Program-made: the position numbers and the translations under genes | From: Circinella umbellata | Taxonomy: Eukaryota > Mucoromycota > Mucoromycetes > Mucorales > Lichtheimiaceae | Assembly: GCA_025093555.1 (NCBI GenBank) | Contig: JAIWNF010000053.1 | Span: 62,001-126,000, forward strand | Direction: 5' to 3' | Length of the DNA stretch: 64,000 nucleotides | Shown: positions 36,301 to 48,191 of the stretch, piece after piece | How positions within the stretch are numbered: position 1 is the stretch's first letter | Layout: each line of letters starts with the position of its first letter | The notes under the pieces: model-generated | Told to the model about the DNA's origin: nothing | What the model saw: only the letters and a program-made list of their open reading frames with translations | Database searches by the model: none

Positions 36301-37923
36301 GAACCTCTTTTACCGATAAAATCCAATGCCACGTCTTGATCTTGAATGACGAATGCTTCTTCAATAGAGGGTTTTAACATTTCCAACATTTCATAATCGT
36401 TTTGATCGTAACAAATATGAGATAAGACATCTCTGTCAGACACTTGACCTAATGCACGGAATACAACGACAATAGGGACATCTTGACGAATATAAGGTAA
36501 TGTGGCACGAATGGATTGACTGTTTGATCCTCGTTCAGCTGATGATCGCATCATTTTAATATAGAGTGGAGAAGGTTGTTTTGAGCCTTTTTCAGGTGCG
36601 GATCGGATTTCGGCTGTGTATTGAACGTTGGAAGGTGGTGCTTTGGCAAAGACATAGACTGTATTGGTAGCCATACGCTCTTGTGCAATTAATACTTTTT
36701 CAGAACCGTTGATAACGAAATAACCACCCATATCGAATGAACATTCACCCAATTCGTGTACTTGCTGTTCTGGCATGTCGTGTAAAATACAATATGTTGA
36801 TCGAAGCATAATGGGTACCTAGTAACAAAACCATAACAATAACGTTAATTTCACTTTTTTTTTAAAAAAAATAATATCCAATCAATTCCTTTTTTCTAGT
36901 TTACCTTGCCAATAAACACTTTAGTCATAGCTGGTGGTTCACCACCATTTTCATCCACAAACTGATCATTAATATTTTTAATAGGTCTATCAGGATCATG
37001 TGGTACGGCGATTTGTGTTCGTTTGCTCATGTCAACATACAATGGTGAAGCGTATCTATTTCACTTTGTCAGTATACAATGTCAAGCATTACTTTCGCTG
37101 ATAACCCCTCAAACAAAAAACGAATCCAATTAATATTTACGTCAAATTTCGAATACGAGCTTCTTGTGGAAACATGGGTTGTGTACTGCCATCTGCTTCT
37201 GTCATTGTAGGTTTAGAAAGATAAATTTGACCAAAATCAATAATATAACGTTTCTAAAAAAAAAAAAAATTACAAGTCAGTTATTATCTTTCTTTGACAC
37301 TCTATCTTTTTCTTTCAAAACTTCCTCTTATCCCTCATGCATAATATCCCCCAAATCGATTTGGCCTTCCCCACCCCCACCATGAAAAAAAAGGTATAAA
37401 AACCCTAAAATATATTTATTTACCGAAACATCACCATCACCTCCAACATGTTGAAGAACCAAGTTTGAATTTTCATCAACGAGTTCTTGCATGGTATTTT
37501 GAACGAATTCATCAAAAGAATCAAGTTGTTGTCGAACAAGACCTTTTTCTTCAAAGAAAGAACTAATTACAGTCCAACAATCTTCTTGTCTATTATTATA
37601 ATTATTATTATTATGGATTAGTCAAGTTCTTGTTTCTTTTTTTTTTCAGATCCATTGGATCGTACTTTCCAATTTATAATAAATAATTTTTTTTTTTGAA
37701 AAGATGGCTTACGTGATTTGGTCGTCATAATAACCTTCACCCATGGCTACTTCTTCCTCTGGATCGAAATACTCTGAATTAAGATGCAAAGAAAAATAAA
37801 AAAAGCTTATTAATCATTTTGATAAAAAAAAAATAAACCAATGTAAAATATATCAATTTTTCTTTTTCTTTTTACTATACCAGTTTCCGCCATTTGGTAA
37901 TTATCCTCATACATGGTTGTCAT
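33389..37923 (-). CDS. RPB2: RNA polymerase II second-largest subunit RPB2
   Basis: Nine exons: 37923..37881, 37773..37713, 37589..37424, 37253..37141, 37055..36905, 36818..36015, 35886..34933, 34829..33675, 33604..33389. They total 1220 residues, against about 1224 in yeast. Every junction keeps the phase and the family sequence ([34 protein letters not shown]). The catalytic acidic motif [12 protein letters not shown] places Asp at about 838 (yeast D837). [14 protein letters not shown] carries the active-site lysine region. The last exon has the C4 zinc site ([11 protein letters not shown]...FECRACKN). It forms the cleft and hybrid-binding part of Pol II. Introns cluster in the 5' third. 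Confidence 0.98.
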
Positions 37924-38478
37924 TTTTTTTTGCTCAAAAGATTGTTATATTATATATATATATGTATATATAGTGTTCGTATTATTATTTTTTTGGTGAT
38001 AGAAAGAGAAATCGCGTCTTAGTTTCGATACGTTGTTGTGTCTTTTCTTTTTATTTTGGTTGAAATTAAAAAAAGATCTCTTTATATAATGGACGAGTTA
38101 TTATTATTTTTTTCGTTCCTTCCTTTAATGAGAAAAAAAAAGATTAACTTTTTTGTTTTTGGAAAACGATAAGAATTGGCTCAAGTAAAAATAAATTGGA
38201 AATACTGTACAAATTAAAAGAGCTGGAAGAAAAAAAAAAGAAAAAGAGAGAAAAAAAAGAATTCAAAGAATATATATAAATGTGTATTAAAAAGAAAAAA
38301 ATCCCCCAACTATGGATTTTACTTTGGCAAAAGGAAGAAGAGCGAAAGGAGAGAGCTGTAAAAAATCCCAATGTATCTGGAAATTGTCCAATGAGGAAAC
38401 ACGTCACCCAACACTTTTTTTTTTTTCTAAAGGTTTTGCGGAACAAAAAATATATCCGTTTTTTTAAAAAAGACCAGT
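37924..38478. promoter_or_regulatory. divergent intergenic region between RPB2 and TTI2
   Basis: A 555-bp spacer between the start codons of two divergent genes, so it probably holds both promoters. It is AT-rich with a TA tract near 37953 and purine-rich sequence at 38215-38265. The plus-strand frame at 38280-38540 is not conserved-looking. Confidence 0.45.
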
Positions 38479-39994
38479 ATGCAGGGACCAACTCATTTTA
38501 TACGACACTATGCTTCACACCATTGTCAATGTCAATATGATAATAATAATAATGACGACATTGATATATCACGTCATTTAAGTCAGGATCATTTACAAGA
38601 TATTTTTAATGATTCTATTCGATCGACTTTTTCTCGACACGAACATCCAGCACTCGATACAACGCGTTATAAATATTATGATCCTGTCAAAGATTCAGAT
38701 CATACAGAAAGTCAGCCGTGGAAAGAAACACCTTTTGGTTATGATCAAGTTCATGTAATAGAATGGGTTGTTGATTCTTGTCCTGTAAGCTTTTTCTTTT
38801 ACAAGTTTTTTTTTTTCATGTATATTATATTATTGATTCATGAACAACAAAATAGTAACCAGTTAATTAGGCATCCAAACTATCACATTATTTACCACAA
38901 CTTGTACCACCTATGCTATTAATTATAGACGATTATGATGTCGACTACAAAGTTCGTGGCGTTCATATATTACATCGATTGATCAAAAAGATATCAGTTG
39001 ATAATGATCCAACATTGAGACGTGTTGATAATGTATTTATAGCTACACTTTTCAATTGCTTAACTTATCTTTCTAATCAGTCTCATATACCATTACTTGA
39101 AGCATCATATCCATGTTTAATGGATTTAATATCAAAGACAAAAGCTTCTGGTACTAAACAACGTGCTGAGTTATTTGAAAAAATCATGGTCAATGGTATT
39201 CTATTGGGGCTTCAATATGGACAATCTACTTCAAATGTACGACAAGTTTTATTTGAACAATTACCTCGAATTTATACAGAAATGAATGTTCTTGGTGTAC
39301 AATATCTCAAGGTATACATGATTCATGTATACACATTTGCATAAAAAGAAATATATAATGGCTTTCTTTTTTCTTTTACTTATTTAACTTGTATTATATA
39401 TATAAATATAAATGTGTATATGTTTATATATATATGTAAAAAAAAAAGGTGATACTTACAGCTTTGACAGAAGCATTGGCAGTACCGAATATACAATTTA
39501 ATAAAATAACTTTAAATGCATTACAAAGCATCATTAAAGTGTGCTGGCCAAGGTAAGAAAAAAAAAAAAGAGAGCAGTTTCTTTGCCATACCAAAAAAAA
39601 AAAATTAACAAAGGGTAATTGTCTAATTTTTTTTTAAAAAATTTTGTTGTTAGGATACCTAATTACCATGGTATAATCTTAACAGGATTAGCAACATCAT
39701 GGCAATCTTATTATGAACAAGATAAAAATCAAGAAATGTGTCATTTATTAAAGGAAACATTTAAAATATATCGATCAGCATGTAAAGGGATCGAAAATGT
39801 AAGTAAAAAAAAAAAAAAAAAATTGGGAGGAAAAATTGTTCATCCATAAAAAAAAGCCTACTGTTCTTTTAAAGTTTTGACATTATATTAAAATATTTGA
39901 ATTGTCGGGGGGTGGAAATCTATTATATTATTAGGCTGATATTGACGCATTACTTGAATTGAATCATTCAGTTTACTCGGTACTTGTTAAATAA
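38479..39994 (+). CDS. TTI2: TTI2-like component of the TTT complex
   Basis: Five exons (38479..38784, 38871..39311, 39449..39552, 39654..39798, 39935..39994) give 351 residues. The start at 38479 is the first Met of the frame, and a further 5' exon cannot be excluded because family members are often longer. The region from residue 100 has the Tti2 pattern of helical repeats: LPQLVPPMLLIIDDYDVDYK, RGVHILHRLIKKI, and later ILTALTEALAVPN, LQSIIKVCWPRIPNYHGIIL. Tti2 with Tel2 and Tti1 chaperones newly made PIKK kinases (TOR, ATM/ATR-type) together with Hsp90. The N-terminus has a His/Asp-rich low-complexity stretch. Confidence 0.8.
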
Positions 39995-40422
39995 TTATAA
40001 TTTTTTTTGAATGGTATTTATTAATAAAATAAAAACTTTTTTTTTTTTTTTTCAAAAACTGGGTTGTACATAATATTTATAATTGAAGTGATCGACAAAA
40101 AAAAAAAGAAACCCCAAGAAATAATATATGCTTCTTTTTTTAATTCGGTCAAATATTTTACCATTTAAAACCATCTTTTTAGAGTCCAACGGGGAAACGT
40201 GTGCTTTGTACTTTTTTTTTTTTTGTGTGTTACTACTATCAACACTTTTTATTTTATATATTTTGTAACTCTTCCCGAGAAAGAAAAATTTATATTACTT
40301 TTTTTTTTCTTCCTTTTCTTTCACATCTCTCTCCCTTCCCTTCCTTCATTCTTTATTGCTCTTTTTTTTTTTAAATAAATAAATAATATTCTTAAAGAAA
40401 GAAAAAGAAGAAGGGAATAATA
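39995..40422 (+). promoter_or_regulatory. intergenic, probable Sla1 promoter
   Basis: 428 bp between TTI2 and Sla1 on the same strand. The last 140 bp are CT-rich on the coding strand (CTTCCTTTTCTTTCACATCT and following), then turn purine-rich just before the ATG. No gene. Confidence 0.4.
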
Positions 40423-43400
40423 ATGAAGTACGTTGCAGTGTGTAAAGCATTATACGACTATACTGCACGCACCTCCGACGAAATTGACATTAAAGAAGAC
40501 GAAATAGTTTATGTTATTGAAAAAGAAGACGATGACTGGTGGAGAGTCGAGTTAAAGTCTGCTAATGGTACTGGTCCTATTGGATTAGTTCCAGCTACTT
40601 ATCTTGAAGAAGTAAGCTCTTCCTTTTTTTCCCCCATATTATATTATATTCTTACTTAGAAAAGAAAAGGTTGGCTAAATACATATATTAGTGCGAACCT
40701 ATCGGACAAGTACGTGCGGAATTCGATTACGATGCTCAACATGAAGAAGAATTATCATTTCATGAAGGCCAAGAAATGTTTGTACTTGAACGCGATGATC
40801 CTGATTGGTTATTAGTTCGTTTAACAGATAATGGTCAAATTGGTCTAGCACCAAGTAATTATGTAGAAACTATTTCAGACAATAACAACCGTGCTGTACC
40901 ACCATCTTCTGCAGCTGCTTTAGAAACTATGGAAGAACAACAACCTTATGAGGAAGAAGAACAACATTATGAACAGCCTGAAGTAGCAGTTCCAGCGGCA
41001 GTCCCTATCCCAGCAGCAGCAGCAGTACCAACTCCTTCCACACGTTCAGTTCCTCAAGGAGTATCTACACTTTCATCAACCGTAACACCTGTAGTATCTC
41101 ATACTGTAAGCTATTCATCATACTCTTTACATTTTTTGCTATTTATAGAATAATCAACCCTTGTTTTTTTTTTTTTTTCAAAAATTTATCTAATCAACCC
41201 CAAAATATTTAATATCCCATTATATACATATATATTATATATAGACTGGAAGTCGAATTGAGCCTTCACCAGAAGATGAAGCACAATCATGGACAGTTCA
41301 TGAATATGATCCTGTGAAGAAGAAAAAGAAAAAAAGCAAAGGAAATTTATTAGTTGGTACAGGAATGCTTTGTTATGGAAGTGAAACGGATAAAACATTA
41401 CCGGTACAGCAATATCCTATTTTAGATGTTACCAAATATCTTTTTGATGGCAAGACATTACATATTGAAGTTTCAGGGGATCGATCTCCTGCTGTTTTGG
41501 ATTTACAAGCTTCATCCAAATCAGAAGCAAAGGCTATTCTTGTCAAAATTACTGATTCGAGAAATATTGCTCAAGTCGCTGCAACAACACGAGTGAATGC
41601 TCAAACACAACAACAAGAGGAAGTAGAGGAACAACAACAACCTCCGGTAATGCCTGCAAGGCCTGTTCAGCAACAACAATATCAACCAGAACAGCATACT
41701 CAAAGAGAACCAGAACCACCAGCAGTCGAAGAACCAGCATGTGAACCAAAATGGGGTTATATTCAGTATGCATTTGAAGCTGAGGCTGGTGAAGAACTCT
41801 CTGTGGATGAAAATGAACAAGTTTTAGTGATTGATTATACTCGAACGGATGGTTGGTGGCGCGTTGAAAAGACGAATGGAAAGCAAGGATTAGTTCCTGA
41901 AACATATGTAGAATTTGATAATGGTCAACAAGAACATGATGATACAGCAGCTCAACAACAACGATTAGAAGAAGAAGAAAGAGCTAGACGTGTTGCAGAA
42001 GAGCAAGAAGAGGAAAGAAGACGAAGAGAAGAGGAACAAGCATTGGCACGTCGTATAGAAGAAGAACGAAGAAGAGCTGAAGAGGAAGAAAGACAAAAAA
42101 GAATACAACAAGAAGCTGTTGCACGTGCTGAAGAAGCAAGACAAAAACAACAAAAACAACTTCAAGCTGAAGCAGAAAAGCGAAAGGTAAAAGAGTGAAA
42201 TATATACAAATTGATAAGAAGATGTGGGAAAAGAATAACAAAAAAAAAATATTAATGAATTTAACAAATTTTTAATTATATCCAAATTTATAAACGTGTG
42301 TCTATTAGAATTTACAACGTCAATCAACGATGCCGTCTCGGGCCCCAGCTGCGGCAGGTAAAGCAAAAAAGAGAAATAATAATCTGTTTAACAATAATGA
42401 TTTGGACGATACACTGATGGATAACATAATATATATATTGTTTTAGATTCTTCTCGAGCCAACGGACTTGCTCGATCTCAAAGCGTAGCTGCTGCTCGTC
42501 AAGATTTACAAAGTAAGATTGATTTTTTTTTTTGACATATGACCAAGTAACACTGTACATTATCGTGTAATGACTGAAAAAAAAAGCTAACTTACAACTA
42601 ATAAAAATTATTATTACATAGAACCTGACCCAACCAGGGTACGCACATGGACTGATCGTAGCGGTGCTTTTAGAGTAGAAGCACAATTTTTATCATTATT
42701 TGAAGGAAAATTCCGATTACACAAGGTCAATGGTGTTAAGATTGATGTTCCAGTAGATAAAATGAGTGTTGAAGACGTTAAATATGTTGAACAAAAAATT
42801 GGACGTAGTCTTACTAGTGGTTCATCACCTGCGACTGCAGCCGAAGCAACGCCGTCCATGCCGCCAAGACCACAACCTACAGGTGGTGAATCATCATCAT
42901 CGACAACGACAACAACGAAAAAGCAACAGTCAGGTCCTGTACCTCCATCTCAAGAACATGAACAGCCTGTATTTGCTAAGAAACAACAGAAAAAGGCCAA
43001 TGCTAATTGGGATTGGTTTGATTGGTTCATGATGATTGGTATACCTATGGAAGATGCATTAAAATATTCATCCACATTCCAAGGTGATAAGCTGGATGAT
43101 AGTGATTTGACGAATTTGACACACAAACGTATGAAGACGTTAGGTATTAAAGAAAATCATGTACAACGTATTGAAAGATACCTTGAAACAAATAAGACGG
43201 AACCACCTTCAGATGATGAAGGTGAAGAAGAAGAACAACAACGTCAAATTAGTAAGGATCATATGGAAAATGATGAAGAATTGGCAAGAAAACTTTATCG
43301 TGAAATGAATGGATCAGATGCACCCAAAGGTATTAAAAAACAGATTAGAGTAGAAGATTTTTTTTAGTGAATCTGTATATTGAAACCAAGTTAATATTAA

Positions 43401-45086
43401 TGCATTCAATTTGAAATTTTATATATTAACAACAACAAATAGCTCCAAGATCCAAGCCAGCACCTAGTAACGCCGCTCCCAAAGATGTTCATCCAGATTT
43501 GCTTGAATTTATTGGTACGCAATTTACTTCTTCTCCTAGTACGAATAATCAACAATCTGCCGGTACTAGTAGTAGTACCAAGCCTCAAGGTGACTTAATT
43601 GGATTTGAAGATGATGCTTGGGCACCTCGTGAATCACCGCAACCAGCAAAACCAGCATCACCACCAAAGCAACCACAAGCACCAATTCAACCTACCAGTA
43701 TTGCTCCACCACCTGCTCCCGCCGCCCCTACACCACCACCTCAACAACAACAACAACCTCAACAAGTAGCAGCTCCCGTCGTTCAACAACAACAACCCCA
43801 AGTTCAATATCAGCAACCTCAACCCACTGCTCAACAAGTTGTTCAACAACCTGTACAATATCAACCAACTCCACCACAGCAACAGCAACAAGTTTCTATG
43901 CCTCCTCGACAACGGCCTGTTTCTATGTTGAAGCAAACTGCTGACCCTACTTTGAGTAGATGGCAACAGCCAACTGATACTGGTGGTGTTCAACAACCGT
44001 TCCAAGGACAATCTACAGGTGGTCAAATGCAACAAACACAACCTACTGGTCAACAAATGCAAACGCAGCCTACTGGTCAGCAAATGCAAATGCAACCTAC
44101 TGGCCAACAAATGTATGTGCAACCTACTGGTCAACAAATGCAAATACAGCCTACTGGTCAACAAATGTATGTGCAACCTACGGGTCAATTACAGCAACAG
44201 CCTCAGCAACAACAACAATTTATTCAACAACAACCTCAACAATACCCAATGCAGACAGGACAGCAACAAAACATGTTAAGTCCTCCTCAAATGATACAAC
44301 AGCAACCCCAACAACAATGGCAAGCCCACATGCTTCAACCTAACATGACAGGTGTACCTCAACAACAACAGCAGCAACAGCCTCAAATGATGTATCAACA
44401 ACCTATGCAAACAAGTACAGTTCCATTGGCATCGATTCTTCCACAACCTTTGCAACCTACTGGTAGCTTTTCTCAACAAGGTTTTGTTGGTGCTCAACCA
44501 ACAGGACGTAACTGGGCAACTGCAAGTAAGTTTCTTTTTTTTTTAAATATAAAAAGACACGTTATTCAAGTTTTATTTAATCTTTGTGTGTGTGTGTATG
44601 TTTTTATTTTCTAGCACCTGAAAATCCATTTGGATCACCTATGGATTCACCTGGTCCTTTAAGTCCTCAACGTACTGGCGTTCAATTCTCTACACCTAAT
44701 GCTAATATGTTTACTCAAAGCCCAGTACAAACACAACCTACAGGCTTCTTACAACCTCAAATGACTGGTGTTCCAAATAACAATCAATTCGGTAAAGTGT
44801 CATAATTAGTTAATCAAATAAAACGAGAGAAAAAAGAATTGGTTACTAAAATTCTGATATAATAGATCCTCTCGACAAGTACTCCGCGTTTAAAAATATG
44901 TCACAACAACAACAACAACAGCAACCTTCCATTTTTACACCTGCAGGATCTATGGCTCGTAAGTAATATCTAATGGGTTATTCATATTATTATCTGAAAT
45001 AAAAATAACTAATAAAAAAATAATAATATATACTTATATTAGATGGTCAATCTGGATTCCGTAACCAACAACAACATGGATGGTAG
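40423..45086 (+). CDS. SLA1: actin patch / endocytic adaptor Sla1
   Basis: Ten exons (40423..40611, 40692..41105, 41245..42186, 42309..42357, 42447..42512, 42622..43329, 43443..44525, 44615..44791, 44866..44958, 45043..45086), 1254 residues, close to yeast Sla1. Domains: SH3-1 (1-63, ALYDYTA...DDWWRVE), SH3-2 (64-127, AEFDYDAQHEEELSF), SH3-3 (~368-425, AEAGEELSV...DGWWRVE), a charged coiled coil (~435-515), SHD1 (~556-615, RVRTWTDRSGAFRVEAQFL) that recognises NPFxD cargo signals, SHD2/SAM-like (~680-740, WDWFDWFMMIGI), and a Gln/Pro tail of PTG repeats corresponding to the LR repeats phosphorylated by Ark/Prk kinases. The protein links cargo, clathrin and Arp2/3 activation at endocytic sites. 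Reading through at 43330 would give a short alternative end; the splice model restores the family order. Confidence 0.95.
44020..44190 (+). repeat. tandem 24/21-nt coding repeat in Sla1 tail
   Basis: Recurring units encode QPTGQQMQ/ QPTGQQMY with the DNA pattern CAACCTACTGGTCAACAAATG and variants, about seven in a row. The Thr-Gly within Q-P-T-G matches the phosphorylatable LxxQxTG-type repeats of Sla1, and the DNA-level similarity shows recent expansion. Confidence 0.75.
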
Positions 45087-45115
45087 ATCCAGTTCCATAA
45101 AATAACAAAAAATTT

Positions 45116-45147
<32 letters not shown>

Positions 45148-45564
45148 AAAACAGTTCTCTTGCAGTAATTTATATTTTTTTTTTCAGAAACAAATTCACG
45201 TAACACCCAACTCCCTTTCACAAAAGAAACACCCCCATTCATCCTCAACACTTTCTTCTTATTTACATTATTCTATAAAACAAGTTATTTTGTTTGTTCT
45301 TGAAGTATTATATAGTATACTATTTTTTTTTTAGTCTCTCTTTTTTTATATATATATAGATGTAAACTTTTTTTTTCATGGATGAATGGATAAGGTGATT
45401 TAATGATGTGTGTGTGTGTGTGTGTGTGTGTTGAGGGGTTGAAGGGTAAGGGGGTAAATCTCTATTATAATTATAAAAAAAAATGTACAACAACAAAATG
45501 ACATAATGAAGAAAGAAAAAGAAGAAAAAAAAAACCCAAAGAGTAATATATATTTGTTTTTTTT
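45087..45564. other. intergenic between convergent genes
   Basis: 3' flanks of Sla1 (+) and the mL54 gene (-), including a (TG)n microsatellite at about 45408-45431. No gene. Confidence 0.5.
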
Positions 45565-46141
45565 TTAATTCTTTTTATCCTTCATAAAGTTCATAGCCTT
45601 AATTGCTTCACGATTCTTCTTACGATGATATTGTCGATTATTAGGTTTGGTTGTCTTTTGTTTTTGTTTCTTTTCATCCAATAAATCCCAAAGCCAGTCG
45701 GGGTATTCACTATCATCAAGAGCAACAGGGTCCTTGCCATCTTTTAAGAAATTGATACCCGTCAATGTTTGTCCCTTTGGTACTGAAGAAGGTTGTCGTC
45801 CTGTTGCTGGTTTTGCTGCTGTGTCTATTATTATTATTTTACAATATTAATAATTTTTGTAGTTGTTTCATTACAAGAAAAAAAAAATAGAGAAAGAGAA
45901 AGTGTATGTGTGTAAAGGGGTATATATAATGTTGACAGTCTTTTTAAATGTCAAAGGGACAGTTATCAAAATAACAATAATGTATATATATATATATTTA
46001 GAATGTATATAAAATGTATATGCAAATATATATACCTGTTTCGGCATTTCGAATAATAGTTGCTGAATGGAATTGACTTATCCGTGGAGTCAAAAGAACT
46101 CGTCGTACTGGTTGTAAGGAGCGCGTTAATGTACAAATCAT
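45565..46141 (-). CDS. mitochondrial ribosomal protein mL54
   Basis: Two exons (46141..46036, 45824..45565), 121 residues. The N-terminal exon is a typical mitochondrial presequence: Arg-rich, Ser/Thr-rich and without acidic residues until its end (ICTLTRSLQPVRRVLLTPRI). The second exon carries the mL54/MRPL37 core: VPKGQTLTGINFLKDGKDPV, ALDDSEYPDWLWDLLD, and the Lys/Arg-rich end (YHRKKNREAIKAMNFMKDKK). The family is a small component of the large mitoribosomal subunit. Splice A|CAG-type phase-1 junction keeps the frame. Confidence 0.9.
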
Positions 46142-46622
46142 AATTATTGTTATTTTTATAATGTTATTCGTTTAAAGAAAGGGTCAGGCTATTTTTTTTT
46201 TTTTGTAACGCAACCAGGCGGTTTAAGAAAATAACAATTTTCAATTTTGAAGGCTTCAAAAAGTCACACATTGCCTTTTTTGGTATCCGTCATTTTTTTT
46301 TTTATATGCCTAAAGAGTCAAAGATTGAAGTATAATATCTTTATGATACAAGTAAAAAAAAAGATGTAATTAATTACAAAGAGGAAGGAAAACAAAAAGT
46401 AATATAAGTTATTGATTTATATAGGTCCAAATATCAAAAAAAAAGTTGGATAGCGTGAAATAGTAACCCAAGGCAAAAAATTGGCCTGGGGGGGGGCGGG
46501 GTTGGCTATGTACAGATTAAAAATATGTTTATACATTCTGAGATACATGTTATCCATATTTATCATTTTTCATTGTTGTATCTTTCATTGGTATAAAGTC
46601 ATTATGATTATTGCCAATACAA
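46142..46622. other. intergenic
   Basis: Short upstream flank of mL54 and downstream flank of the next minus-strand gene, AT-rich with a G-run near 46486-46500. No gene. Confidence 0.5.
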
Positions 46623-47282
46623 CTAATCATTAGTAGTAAACGAAGACGAAGCTAAGGTATGGTTTTTTATTGGTTGAACTGATGGAGGTATTGGTGATAA
46701 AGAAGATGGGACCATAGGTTGTTGTTCAGGGTAATGATTGTTTTGTGGTACGTGTCCTACTTTAAAGTTTTCGTCACTATTGTTGCTGCTGTTGTAGCCG
46801 TTATTATTAGTAATATCTCGATTATTGTTTCCATGACAACAACAGCAACAAACACGGGTCCAAAAATGTTTTTGTTGATACAGACATAAGGATGAGTTAC
46901 AGCAACCACAAAAAAGTTCAGGTCGTTTGTAAGTTGTGTAGTCATCACGAGTTCGCTCGACATGACGTATACACTCTTTTGGAATACAATAATTATACAT
47001 ACAGAGAGGTAGCCGAAAATCCACATAATTTTTTTTACCATTTATAACTTTTACGAGTGAAGAGGAAAATGAAGTACGTTTGACAACAATAGTTTAGTAT
47101 AATAATTGTAAAGTTGATGCTAAAGAAGTTGTTGTTGTGGTATGCGCTCACATAATAAAATAAATCATAATGTTATTGGAAAGCTTACCTATACAACGAT
47201 GGACACAGAAGCAACAAAGACCAATGACAGTAACCCCAAGAATTCCCACTAGAACAAAGAGAAAAATCATTTCAGGTTTCAT
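46623..47282 (-). CDS. cysteine-rich single-pass membrane protein, unknown
   Basis: Two exons (47282..47189, 47047..46623) joined in phase give 172 residues. Residues 5-27 form one membrane helix (MIFLFVLVGILGVTVIGLCC) that runs into Cys residues at the membrane edge. A second part, residues 33-100, is rich in Cys (CMYNYCIPKECIRHV, ELFCGCCNSSLCLYQ, WTRVCCCCCHG) and could bind metal or be palmitoylated. The tail is Asn-rich and then Pro/Ser-rich. No family is recognised. The acceptor chosen (CGTAAAAG) is the only one I found that avoids in-frame stops. Confidence 0.5.
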
Positions 47283-48191
47283 GGTATGATAGCAGTAATT
47301 TTTTTTGTATGAGAGATTGTATAATACAGTTAAATATAATAATTGTCATTCAAAGAAAATAAAATAACAACAGTAAGAAAAAAGTAGATAATAATTACAC
47401 AAATTTCTCTTTTATGATTTTCTACGTAGTTTATATGTGTAGCAATATTTTTTTTTTTTGGGTAGAATTTCGTCATTGGTAACTTAATTCTGTATGGTTC
47501 GTGCTAAGACTTCGTGGCAAATAATTTTTTTTTGGTAATATAAAAACCACAGCCACATCAACTCACCACCCGTTGTTGCTGTCAGCATTAGTAGCAATAT
47601 ATATCAGTCTCAATGTGTGATTTCTGTTTTACTAGTGGCGCATTTCTTTTTACAGAAAAACCCAGCATTGGATTGCTTTTATTTCGCTATTTTTTTTTTT
47701 TTTTTTGTTGTGATATTTTTTAACTATTTTCTTTGCTTTGTTTAAAGCAAATTACTTTATAGCGCTCAATATTATATGCTTAAAGGAAAATAATAATGCG
47801 TAGCAATATTTGTTAGGTTAAAACATACGTCATAAGTAAACGGTGGAGGCTATTTTTGATTTTTTTTGCTACCTATTAACTTTGGCAAGATATTTATATT
47901 CAGATATGTAGCTCACACATTTTATTATGCAACATTATTTAACTGATTTAGTTTTTAATATTATAGTACATACTAACTTTAATGCTTTGTATTTTGTAAA
48001 GTTTTCTAACTTACTTTACGTACTCGACGAAAATGTATTGTCATATCACAAAATTAACTTAAACTATATATAAATTGCCTGTCAACTGACAATCATACTA
48101 TTGGTTGTCATTATTTCAAAGAACAAAAATGAGTAATAAAAACTTTACATATTATTTTACCGTTGGTTGCTTCATATTTAGTTTATTAATT
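47283..48191. other. intergenic, AT-rich
   Basis: About 0.9 kb of AT-rich sequence between two minus-strand genes. No coding-like frame or RNA gene was seen. Confidence 0.5.
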
